DNA from: Ignavibacteria bacterium | Lineage (GTDB): Bacteria; Bacteroidota; Ignavibacteria; Ignavibacteriales; Ignavibacteriaceae | Direction: 5' to 3' | DNA length: 64,000 bases | Assembly: GCA_030693705.1 (NCBI GenBank) | Contig: JAUYAB010000008.1 | Span: 62,001-126,000, forward strand | Shown: positions 16,818 to 24,555 of the stretch, in pieces | Layout: every line of letters begins with the position of its first letter | Position numbering within the stretch: position 1 is the stretch's first letter | The notes under the pieces: generated by a model | Database searches by the model: none | The model's input: only the letters and a program-made list of their open reading frames with translations | Told to the model about the DNA's origin: nothing | Position numbers and translations under genes: made by a program

Positions 16818-19298
16818 TTATGCTTCATCAATCTTAACCGGTTTTACATCCCAAATTAAATTAGCATATTCTTGAATCGAGCGATCGCTGGAGAACTTGC
16901 TCATACGCGCAACGTTAAGTAACGCTTTTTTGAACCACTCATCTTTGTTTTTGTAAAGCGCACTAACCTTTGCTTGCATGTTTACATACGATTGATAATC
17001 AGCAAGAAGAAAATAATAATCGACATTGAGCAATTCATCGATAAGCGGTTGAAAAAGTCCCGGCTCAAAAATACTGAATTGATTGTTTTGGATCATATCA
17101 AGAACGCGTTTTAATTCCGGGATGTTTTCGTAATAATCTCGCGGACGGTAACCATCTGATTTTAGTTTCCTCACTTCATCGGAAAGCAAACCGAAAATAA
17201 AAATATTGTCGTCACCGACTTCTTCGCGCATTTCTACATTCGCTCCATCCATTGTGCCGATAGTTAAGGATCCGTTAAGCGCAAACTTCATGTTACCTGT
17301 TCCGGAAGCCTCTAAACCGGCGGTTGATATTTGTTCTGAAAGATCAGTCGCCGGAATAATTTTTTCAGCAAGTGACACGGAATAATTTTTAAGGAAGATA
17401 ACTTTCAATTTATCTTTTATTGTGTGATCATTGTTGATGACGTTTGCAACATTGTTGATCAGCTTGATGACCAACTTCGCCTGGAAATATGCGGGAGCGG
17501 CTTTACCTGCGAAGATAACTGTACGGGGCACAAATGCAGCTCGCGGATTATCTTTAATTCTGTTATACATTGTAATTACGTGCAGAACATTTAAGAGCTG
17601 TCGTTTGTATTCGTGAAATCTTTTTACGTGAACATCAAACATTGAGTCGGGATTAATTTTAACTTGATGTTCTTTCTCGATATACTCAATCAAAAATTTC
17701 TTGTTAAGCCATTTTGATTCTTTGAAAACTTCCATGAACTGTTTGTCATCAATCAGTTTCTCAAGTTTTTTTATTTGCGAAAGATCCTTCACCCAACCGT
17801 CGCCGATATGTTCCGAAATTGCTTCCGACAAATAAGGATTTGCGATCTTCAGCCAGCGGCGGGGTGTAATTCCGTTTGTTATGTTCTTAAATTTTTCCGG
17901 GAACATCGCATAGAAATGAGGGAAGATATTATTCCGTAAAATATTCGTGTGAAGCGCGGCAACTCCGTTTATAGAGTGGCAACAAACGATAGCAAGATTC
18001 GCCATCCGGATTTTTTTCTCTTCACCTTCACGCACAATAGAAAGTTTAGAAATTATTTCCGGATCGGTTGTGTATTGTTCTTGCACATATTGAAGAAATC
18101 TTGCGTTAATTTCATAGATGATTTGTAAGTGACGGGGTAAAAGCGAATCCATAATTTTAACAGACCATTCTTCTAGAGCTTCAGGCACAACGGTGTGATT
18201 GGTGTAAGCAAAAGTATTTGTGGTAATGTCCCAGGCATAGTCCCAGCTCAATCCTTCTTGATCCATTAAAATTCTCATCAGTTCAGGAATGGCAATAACG
18301 GGATGTGTATCGTTTAATTGAATTGCTGTCTTCTCTGCAAAGAGATCGAAATCAGAATGTCTGTATTTATACTTTCTAATAATATCCTGTAAAGTAGCCG
18401 AACTAAAAAAGTATTGCTGTTTAAGTCGAAGGAATTTCCCTTTTACCATTGTATCGTTCGGGTAAAGAACTTTTGAAATGTTTTCAGACTCGTTCTTCTT
18501 TTGTACCGATGCAACATAATTTCCGGCGTTGAATTCCTTAAAACTGAATTCATGTGTTGCCTTGGCTTGCCATAAACGCAAATTATTTACCGTGTTCGTT
18601 CTAAATCCCGGAACCGGAACATCATAAGCAACCGCCATAATATCTTCGGTGTCTTTCCATTCAAATTTCATTTGCCCGTCTGCTTGTTTGTGCATTTCAA
18701 CCGTGCCGTAAAAACGGATACGGTACGAAAGTTCGCGCCGCAAGATTTCCCACGGATTTCCATAACTCAACCAGTTATCCGGTTTTTCAACTTGGTATCC
18801 GTTCTCAATATCTTGTTCAAAGATTCCGTACTCATAACGGATTCCGTACCCAAACGCGGGTAATTCAAGTGTAGCCATCGAATCTAAAAAACAGGCAGCA
18901 AGTCTGCCGAGACCGCCGTTACCAAGCGCCATATCATGCTCTTGATCTCTTGCTTCTTCGAGATGATACCCGGCATCTTGAATAATTTTATCGCTCTCTT
19001 CGTAGTAATCCATGTTGATGAGCGCATTGCCGAGAAGTCTTCCCATTAAAAATTCAAGCGACAAATAATAAACGCGTTTTACATCGTCCACGTTGTACTT
19101 GTGCATGGTGCGGAGCCATTTGCGCACAAGACGGTCGCGGACAGACATCGAGATAGAATAATAAATGTCATCCTGTGTTGCGGAAAGTTTATCTTTTACA
19201 AGAATGAATTCAAGATGCTCCGCAAACTGATTTGATAATGAATAACTTTCGAGTTGTTCTTTATCGGTAAAAAATATTGATGAATCTTTCAGGCTCAT
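16818..19298 (-). CDS. glgP: Glycogen/alpha-glucan phosphorylase
   Basis: PLP-dependent enzyme releasing glucose 1-phosphate from alpha-1,4-glucans, 826 aa as expected. The N-terminal catalytic region has L-G-N-G-G-L-G-R-L-A-A-C near residue 130, and the pyridoxal lysine lies in E-A-S-G-T-G-N-M-K-F-A-L-N-G near 670. The start codon overlaps the rfbC stop by 4 bp. Its place behind galE, rfbA and rfbC suggests that glucan breakdown supplies the glucose 1-phosphate these enzymes use, an unusual but sensible coupling. Confidence 0.96.
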   Translation of the reverse strand: MSLKDSSIFFTDKEQLESYSLSNQFAEHLEFILVKDKLSATQDDIYYSISMSVRDRLVRKWLRTMHKYNVDDVKRVYYLSLEFLMGRLLGNALINMDYYEESDKIIQDAGYHLEEARDQEHDMALGNGGLGRLAACFLDSMATLELPAFGYGIRYEYGIFEQDIENGYQVEKPDNWLSYGNPWEILRRELSYRIRFYGTVEMHKQADGQMKFEWKDTEDIMAVAYDVPVPGFRTNTVNNLRLWQAKATHEFSFKEFNAGNYVASVQKKNESENISKVLYPNDTMVKGKFLRLKQQYFFSSATLQDIIRKYKYRHSDFDLFAEKTAIQLNDTHPVIAIPELMRILMDQEGLSWDYAWDITTNTFAYTNHTVVPEALEEWSVKIMDSLLPRHLQIIYEINARFLQYVQEQYTTDPEIISKLSIVREGEEKKIRMANLAIVCCHSINGVAALHTNILRNNIFPHFYAMFPEKFKNITNGITPRRWLKIANPYLSEAISEHIGDGWVKDLSQIKKLEKLIDDKQFMEVFKESKWLNKKFLIEYIEKEHQVKINPDSMFDVHVKRFHEYKRQLLNVLHVITMYNRIKDNPRAAFVPRTVIFAGKAAPAYFQAKLVIKLINNVANVINNDHTIKDKLKVIFLKNYSVSLAEKIIPATDLSEQISTAGLEASGTGNMKFALNGSLTIGTMDGANVEMREEVGDDNIFIFGLLSDEVRKLKSDGYRPRDYYENIPELKRVLDMIQNNQFSIFEPGLFQPLIDELLNVDYYFLLADYQSYVNMQAKVSALYKNKDEWFKKALLNVARMSKFSSDRSIQEYANLIWDVKPVKIDEA

Positions 19299-19858
19299 AG
19301 AACCTCCATTTTATAGTTAAAATCTTTTTCAATTTCAGAAAACTTTTTGCCAAGCAAATCCTTTGGAGAAAGAAGCGGCAAAGAAATTTTCCAGTCTATA
19401 TTTAAATCCGGATCATTATATAGAATCGCCCGCTCATCGTTTTTGCTGTAAAGCGCGGTGCATTTGTAAGAAAAAATTGCTGAATCGGAAAGAACCGAAA
19501 AACCATGCGCAAATCCCGGAGGGATCCATAACTGGTAATGATTTTCTTCAGAAATTTCTGCCGCATAATACTTTCCAAATGATGGCGAACCGAACCGAAT
19601 ATCCACAGCAACATCCAAAACTTTTCCCGACAACACTTGCACTAATTTTCCTTGGGCTGCGTTCCCGACTTGATAATGCAAGCCGCGAAGCGTGTTCTTT
19701 ACAGACTTAGAAATATTATCCTGCACAAACGAATCGATAATTCCAAATTCAGCATAGCGGGTTAGATGAAACGATTCATAAAAATATCCTCGATCATCAC
19801 CAAACACATCAGGCTGAAGAAGGAGTAATCCGTTTAATTTTTCATCAACTATTTTCAT
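19295..19858 (-). CDS. rfbC: dTDP-4-dehydrorhamnose 3,5-epimerase
   Basis: A 187-aa cupin that epimerises C3 and C5 of dTDP-4-keto-6-deoxyglucose. Visible active-site features are S-F-V-Q-D-N-I-S-K-S, L-R-G-L-H-Y-Q (catalytic His near residue 63), D-V-A-V-D-I-R and P-P-G-F-A-H-G-F. It overlaps rfbA and glgP by 4 bp each, so it is translated from the same message. rfbB and rfbD are not in the window. Confidence 0.95.
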   Translation of the reverse strand: MKIVDEKLNGLLLLQPDVFGDDRGYFYESFHLTRYAEFGIIDSFVQDNISKSVKNTLRGLHYQVGNAAQGKLVQVLSGKVLDVAVDIRFGSPSFGKYYAAEISEENHYQLWIPPGFAHGFSVLSDSAIFSYKCTALYSKNDERAILYNDPDLNIDWKISLPLLSPKDLLGKKFSEIEKDFNYKMEVL

Positions 19859-20721
19859 TCGGTCTCTGCAAGAATATTTTCAAGATAACTTCTGTACTGG
19901 CATTTCGGCATTCTCTCTATGACCGATTGAAATTGCTTTTTTGAAATAAAGTTCATGTAATAGGCAATTTCTTCTATGCATGCCACTTTCAAACCCTGGC
20001 GGTCTTCTATCGTTCCAAAGAAGTTTGATGCTTGCAACAATGCCTCAGGAGTTCCTGTATCAAGCCAGGCAACTCCGCGTCCTATTTTCTCAACGCGCAA
20101 TTCACCTTTATTTAAGTAGGTGTTGTTCACGTCGGTAATTTCTAATTCACCGCGCGGAGAGGGTTTTAAGTTTTTAGAAATATTTACAACTTCGTTGTTA
20201 TATATGTACAAACCGGGCACGGCAAATTTTGATTTTGGACTTTTCGGTTTCTCTTCTATCGAAAGAGCTTTTCCGTTTTTATCGAATTCTACAACTCCGT
20301 AGCGTTCCGGATCGTTTACTCGATAACCAAAAACTGTTGCTCCGGTGTTGTTTTCAATTCCTTGATAAAAGAAATCGAGATTGCCGTAAAAAATATTATC
20401 TCCGAGAATTAATGTAACCGAATCGCCTCCGATAAATTTATCACCAAGAATAAATGCTTCCGCAATTCCGTTCGGAGCTGCTTGCACAACATATTCGATT
20501 GAAAGTCCGAGATGCGAACCGTCTTTAAATAATTTTTTGTAATAAGGAATCGTTTCCTCGTTTGAAATAATTAAAATATCTTTTATTCCGCCAAGCATTA
20601 AAACAGAAAGTGGATAATAGATGAGCGGCTTATCATAAATCAGCGTAAGCTGTTTGCTGTACACTTGAGAAATAGGATACATCCGCGAACCCGAACCGCC
20701 TGCAAGAATTATTCCCTTCAT
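19855..20721 (-). CDS. rfbA: Glucose-1-phosphate thymidylyltransferase
   Basis: Makes dTDP-glucose from glucose 1-phosphate and dTTP, 288 aa, the usual length. The nucleotide loop I-I-L-A-G-G-S-G-S-R-M-Y-P is at residues 4-16, with L-G-D-N-I-F-Y near 108 and the E-E-K-P-K-S-P-K-S sugar-binding region near 160. A-W-L-D-T-G-T-P-E-A-L confirms the RmlA subfamily. It follows galE by 18 bp and overlaps rfbC by 4 bp. Confidence 0.96.
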   Translation of the reverse strand: MKGIILAGGSGSRMYPISQVYSKQLTLIYDKPLIYYPLSVLMLGGIKDILIISNEETIPYYKKLFKDGSHLGLSIEYVVQAAPNGIAEAFILGDKFIGGDSVTLILGDNIFYGNLDFFYQGIENNTGATVFGYRVNDPERYGVVEFDKNGKALSIEEKPKSPKSKFAVPGLYIYNNEVVNISKNLKPSPRGELEITDVNNTYLNKGELRVEKIGRGVAWLDTGTPEALLQASNFFGTIEDRQGLKVACIEEIAYYMNFISKKQFQSVIERMPKCQYRSYLENILAETE

Positions 20722-20739
20722 AAAAATTGTTTCCTTTTA

Positions 20740-21714
20740 TTAATACTTTGGATTTTGATGCCACTGCCAGGCAGTTTGCACAATATCTTTTAAAATGAAT
20801 TTTGGATACCAGCCGAGAACTTCTTTTGCCTTTTTGTTATCAGCAACCAACACAGCGGGATCGCCTGCCCGGCGAGGTGCAATTACCGATTTAATTTTTC
20901 GTCCGGTAACTTCTTCGGCAACAGAAATCACTTCTTTAACAGAATTTCCATCTCCGGTTCCTAAATTAATAATTTGCGATGAATTTCCTTTATTTAAATA
21001 TTCCAACGCTTTTACATGCGCATCGGCTAAATCTTCAACATGAATATAATCGCGAATACACGTTCCATCCGGCGTTGAGTAATCATCGCCATAAACAGAA
21101 ATACTTTCCCGTTTGCCAAGAGCCGTAAACAAAACCAAAGGAATTAAATGTGGCTCCGGAAAATGACTTTCACCGATCTCTCCGCTTACCGAGGCTCCCG
21201 CAGCATTGAAATACCGAAGTGCGACGTGCTTCATTCCATATGCCGTTTCATAATCGAGAAGAATTTTTTCGATCATTAATTTCGTTCTTGCGTAAGGATT
21301 AATCGGCTTTGTTGATTCTTCTTCAGAGATCGGAACAGTTAACGGATTTCCGTACAAAGAACATGTTGATGAAAAAACAAAATGCTTTACACCTTTTTCT
21401 TTTAAAGCGTTTATCAAATTAAAACTACCGAGAACATTGTTGCGATAATACATTTCGGGGTCTTCAACTGATTCGCCGACATAGGCAAATGCGGCAAAGT
21501 GAATAACCGATTCAATGTTATGTTTTTGAATTACGGAAGCTAATTTTTCTTTATCTAATAAATCGACTTCTTCAAAAATTACATTTTGAGGAAGCGATGC
21601 TTTATGTCCGCGCGAAAGATTATCAATTACGATAACCTCATATCCTGTTTTGAGCAACAACCGCACAACGTGCGAACCAATGTAGCCCGCGCCGCCGGTA
21701 ACTAAAACTGCCAT
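20740..21714 (-). CDS. galE: UDP-glucose 4-epimerase
   Basis: Extended short-chain dehydrogenase of 324 aa that interconverts UDP-glucose and UDP-galactose. The NAD-binding motif is T-G-G-A-G-Y-I-G-S-H at residues 6-15, the catalytic pair is Y-A-R-T-K (YxxxK) near 142-146, with S-S-T-C-S-L-Y-G before it. It is the first gene of a minus-strand operon (galE, rfbA, rfbC, glgP, and probably the carbamoyltransferase set) devoted to activated sugars for the cell surface. Confidence 0.95.
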   Translation of the reverse strand: MAVLVTGGAGYIGSHVVRLLLKTGYEVIVIDNLSRGHKASLPQNVIFEEVDLLDKEKLASVIQKHNIESVIHFAAFAYVGESVEDPEMYYRNNVLGSFNLINALKEKGVKHFVFSSTCSLYGNPLTVPISEEESTKPINPYARTKLMIEKILLDYETAYGMKHVALRYFNAAGASVSGEIGESHFPEPHLIPLVLFTALGKRESISVYGDDYSTPDGTCIRDYIHVEDLADAHVKALEYLNKGNSSQIINLGTGDGNSVKEVISVAEEVTGRKIKSVIAPRRAGDPAVLVADNKKAKEVLGWYPKFILKDIVQTAWQWHQNPKY

Positions 21715-21785
21715 GAAAATCCAAATTGTTTTTGTTAGAGAATTTTGTGGGAGAAATTTAACCTAAAAAATCATTTTAAAAAAGA

Positions 21786-21811
21786 AAAAGGCAGTTGGAA
21801 GCCTGCCTTTT
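21786..21811 (-). terminator. Intrinsic terminator downstream of brnA
   Basis: AAAAGGCAG and CTGCCTTTT form a 9-bp perfect stem with an 8-nt loop. It lies between the brnA stop and the galE start on the minus strand, and its plus-strand complement is followed by TAGTCTTTTTT. Confidence 0.7.
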
Positions 21812-21870
21812 AGTCTTTTTTGATTTCCTAAAAAATCAAAGTTTTTTGAAATGTTTTCGAACAATAATAA

Positions 21871-22086
21871 TTATTGTGAATAAGCTCCTATTATTGCCTT
21901 TAAAACCTTGTTCACTCTTTCTGGGGTTTTTAATGCTTTAACAATATCATTATCAATAGGGAAGAGAACTTGTTCGTTCCGCATGATTTTTGCGTAAGGA
22001 TTTTTCCTGGCTTTGGAGTAATCAAAACTATACTCCTCTTTTAGCTCAGCATTTTTTCGGGTTTTTTCATTAACTGTTTTCTTCAT
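21871..22086 (-). CDS. brnA: BrnA-like antitoxin
   Basis: A 71-aa protein whose gene overlaps the BrnT gene by 17 bp, the normal BrnT-BrnA order. The N-terminal half is charged (E-L-K-E-E-Y-S-F-D-Y-S-K-A-R-K-N-P-Y); the D-Y-S-K-A-x-x-N-P-Y segment is common in BrnA/CopG-type antitoxin partners. The C-terminal half (D-N-D-I-V-K-A-L-K-T-P-E-R-V-N-K-V-L) probably forms the DNA-binding ribbon-helix-helix part. It should neutralise BrnT and repress the operon. Confidence 0.75.
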   Translation of the reverse strand: MKKTVNEKTRKNAELKEEYSFDYSKARKNPYAKIMRNEQVLFPIDNDIVKALKTPERVNKVLKAIIGAYSQ

Positions 22087-22348
22087 AGTCTTGTTTTTCT
22101 TTTGTTGTTACTTTGCGTGCACTAATAATTCTAATATGTTGATTTCTTTCTGTAAAAGAAACAATGATAATTTTATTCTTATTCGTATGCCCAATTATCA
22201 AAAGTCGTTTCTCGATTCTCGAATGTTCATCATCATCAAAAATAAACGCGAGCGGATCAGCAAAAACAGTAACCGCTTCTTCAAAACTTAATTTATGCTT
22301 TTCATGATTAAGTTTTGCTTTATTTTTATCCCAAATGAAATTAATCAT
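22070..22348 (-). CDS. brnT: BrnT-type ribonuclease toxin
   Basis: A 92-aa toxin. The family pattern is clear from end to end: F-I-W-D-K-N-K-A-K-L-N-H-E-K-H-K-L-S-F-E-E-A, then V-F-A-D-P-L-A, D-D-E-H-S, and R-I-I-S-A-R-K-V-T-T-K-E. The start of the pattern (F-x-W-D-x-x-K) and the late R-I-I-S-A-R are the most diagnostic residues. BrnT is a RelE-fold endoribonuclease. It starts 5 bp after the ferritin stop, so it may be read from the ferritin promoter as well as its own. Confidence 0.88.
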   Translation of the reverse strand: MINFIWDKNKAKLNHEKHKLSFEEAVTVFADPLAFIFDDDEHSRIEKRLLIIGHTNKNKIIIVSFTERNQHIRIISARKVTTKEKQDYEENS

Positions 22349-22353
22349 TTGAC

Positions 22354-22869
22354 TTACGCTGCTGCCGTCGTTTGCGGCGCCGGTTGACGTGTACCGAGTT
22401 CTCTATCAAGCATAAAGATGCCGTAATTATTTTCGCCGATCATCTTTAAGTCGTCGATAATTTTTGTTACGTTCGCTTCTTCTTCAACCTGCTCGGTAAC
22501 AAACCACTGCAAAAAATTATTTGTTGCGTGGTCTTTAACTTCCAGGCTTAAATTTACCAATTCATCAATGCTGGCGGTGATAAATTTTTCGTGCGTGTAG
22601 GTATCTTCGTAAGCATCGAGCGGTGATTTCCAATCGCTCTTTGGCGTTTCGATCGAAGTAAGAATCGCCCTGCCGCCTTTTTGGATAACATAGGCATAAA
22701 ACTTAGAAGCGTGGAGATGTTCTTCATCAGCTTGAATTTTCATCCACGCCGCCATCCCGGTTAAGTTTTTACTTTCGAAGTATGAGGACATCGAAAGATA
22801 CAAGTATGAAGAAAAAAACTCTTTGTTGATCTGTGCGTTTAATGCTTTTTCTATTTTTTCGTTGATCAT
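22354..22869 (-). CDS. ftnA: Ferritin (bacterial non-haem, FtnA-like)
   Basis: Iron-storage four-helix protein, 171 aa from the ATG at 22869, which has AAAGG just upstream; an in-frame TTG at 22884 is less likely. The ferroxidase ligands are seen in S-S-Y-L-Y-L-S-M-S near residue 25 and D-E-E-H-L-H-A near 50, and E-Q-V-E-E-E near 125. The C-terminal tail is A/P/T-rich. It oxidises Fe(II) and stores Fe(III) in the cytoplasm. Confidence 0.94.
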   Translation of the reverse strand: MINEKIEKALNAQINKEFFSSYLYLSMSSYFESKNLTGMAAWMKIQADEEHLHASKFYAYVIQKGGRAILTSIETPKSDWKSPLDAYEDTYTHEKFITASIDELVNLSLEVKDHATNNFLQWFVTEQVEEEANVTKIIDDLKMIGENNYGIFMLDRELGTRQPAPQTTAAA

Positions 22870-23034
22870 TTCAAAACCTTTCAATTAAAGTGAAAAATAT
22901 TGAAAGCAAACTAAGAAAATTTGCCATGAGCAACAAAATGAGCTATTAGTATAATGTGGTCTTCCGGTTTGTTCTTTTTCTACTTAGCGGTAAATTTAGT
23001 GCGGTAAAATTTATTTAGTTTAGAAGAGGATAGT

Positions 23035-23739
23035 ATGAGTCTAAGCGAATTACAAAAAGTTGTGAGACAAAAAGCGAATAAGCAGCATGCACTAATTCTC
23101 CAGCGGTTTTTTAAAACCGGTTCCGGCGAATATGGAGAAGGGGATATCTTTCACGGAATTAAAGTTCCCATGCAAAGAACTATTGCAAACCAATTTCATC
23201 ATCTTCCGCTAAACGATCTGCAAATTTTGCTGACATCAAAATATCACGAGGAGCGGCTGATCGCTCTGCTGATCTTGGTTATAAAATTTAAACATGCAAG
23301 CGAACCGGTTAGAGAAAAACTTTTCAATTTTTATTTGAAGAATACAAAGAATATAAACAATTGGGATTTAGTCGATCTATCCGCAGATAAGATTGTCGGC
23401 GCATATTTGATCGATAAAGACAAATCAATTTTATTTAAGTTGGCAAAATCCTCCGATCTTTGGGAGCGGAGAATTTCAATGATCTCAACTTTTTACTTTA
23501 TTAAGAACGGAATCTTTGAAGTCTCTTTTCAAATTGCAGAAATTTTATTGAACGATAAACACGACTTGATCCACAAAGCGGTCGGCTGGATGCTTCGTGA
23601 AATTGGGAAAAGAGATTTGGAACCTGAAGAAGAATTCCTAAAACTTCATTACAAAAAAATGCCGCGCATTATGCTTCGCTATGCGATTGAAAAATTCCCC
23701 GAAACAAGACGACAAGCATATTTAAAAGAGACTATCTAA
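23035..23739 (+). CDS. AlkD-like DNA alkylation repair protein
   Basis: A 234-aa HEAT-repeat DNA glycosylase of the AlkD family, which removes N3/N7-alkylated purines. Typical segments are F-H-G-I-K-V-P-M-Q-R near residue 42, the E-E-R-L-I-A-L-L-I-L helix near 78, N-N-W-D-L-V-D-L-S near 110 (contains the catalytic-region Trp-Asp), and H-K-A-V-G-W-M-L-R-E-I-G-K-R-D near 185. The stop overlaps the start of the acetolactate decarboxylase gene (TAATGA). Confidence 0.92.
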   Translation: MSLSELQKVVRQKANKQHALILQRFFKTGSGEYGEGDIFHGIKVPMQRTIANQFHHLPLNDLQILLTSKYHEERLIALLILVIKFKHASEPVREKLFNFYLKNTKNINNWDLVDLSADKIVGAYLIDKDKSILFKLAKSSDLWERRISMISTFYFIKNGIFEVSFQIAEILLNDKHDLIHKAVGWMLREIGKRDLEPEEEFLKLHYKKMPRIMLRYAIEKFPETRRQAYLKETI

Positions 23740-24506
23740 TGAAAAAGCAATTAAAAAACATTCTACTTTTCTTTTTTATACTCTTCAGCATTGCCCATCC
23801 ACAGAAGAAAGAAACAAATGTTCTCTATCAATATTCCGTCATAAATGCGCTGTCCGCCGGTGTGTATGAAGGTGATTTAAATGTAAACGAATTAAAAAAG
23901 TTTGGCAATTTTGGACTCGGAACCTTCAACAATATCGACGGCGAAATGATTGTGCTTGATGGAATAATCTATCAAGTAAAAACTGATGGCGTACCGATTG
24001 AAACGGCAAAGAATTTGCTTTCTCCCTTTGCGGCTGTAACATTTTTTAAAAGTGATACTACAATCGAATTAAAAACTCCCCAAACACTTCAGAAAATAAA
24101 AGAACTACTTGATGCCGCTCTTCCATCCGAAAACTATTTGTACGCCATAAAAATATCAGGTAAGTTTCAAAAAGTGAAAACGCGGAGCGTTCCCAAACAG
24201 CAACAACCTTTTCCCGATTTAGCTTCGGTAATTAAAAAGCAGGTAACGTTTGAAAAAGACAACGTAAATGGAACTGTAATTGGGTTCAAAATGCCGGAGT
24301 TTATCGACGGTGTTAATGTAAAAAGTTATCACTTTCATTTTCTTTCAAGTGATAAACATTTTGGCGGGCACTTGCTTGATCTAGTTCTCGATAAAGGAAA
24401 AATTGAAATCGGAGTAATAAAAGAATTCCGCTGTCAACTTCCTTCAACAAAAAATTATACCGAAACTAAATTTGTGAAGGAAGAATGTTATCTTCCGAAT
24501 AAATAA
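23739..24506 (+). CDS. Exported acetolactate decarboxylase
   Basis: Converts 2-acetolactate to acetoin, 255 aa. Zinc ligands are in Y-H-F-H-F-L-S-S-D-K-H-F-G-G-H-L-L-D near residues 194-210, and the catalytic-side glutamate in D-G-E-M-I-V-L-D-G near 67. Unlike most AlsD/BudA enzymes it begins with a signal peptide (K-Q-L-K-N then a F/I/L run, cut near H-P-Q), so it should act in the periplasm. No acetolactate synthase gene is beside it, so it would act on acetolactate leaking from valine synthesis or from outside. It is coupled to the AlkD-like gene by a 1-bp overlap. Confidence 0.92.
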   Translation: MKKQLKNILLFFFILFSIAHPQKKETNVLYQYSVINALSAGVYEGDLNVNELKKFGNFGLGTFNNIDGEMIVLDGIIYQVKTDGVPIETAKNLLSPFAAVTFFKSDTTIELKTPQTLQKIKELLDAALPSENYLYAIKISGKFQKVKTRSVPKQQQPFPDLASVIKKQVTFEKDNVNGTVIGFKMPEFIDGVNVKSYHFHFLSSDKHFGGHLLDLVLDKGKIEIGVIKEFRCQLPSTKNYTETKFVKEECYLPNK

Positions 24507-24555
24507 AACAGCTTTCTTTTGAAGCATCATATAAATCATTTTATCCGAGGTTAAT

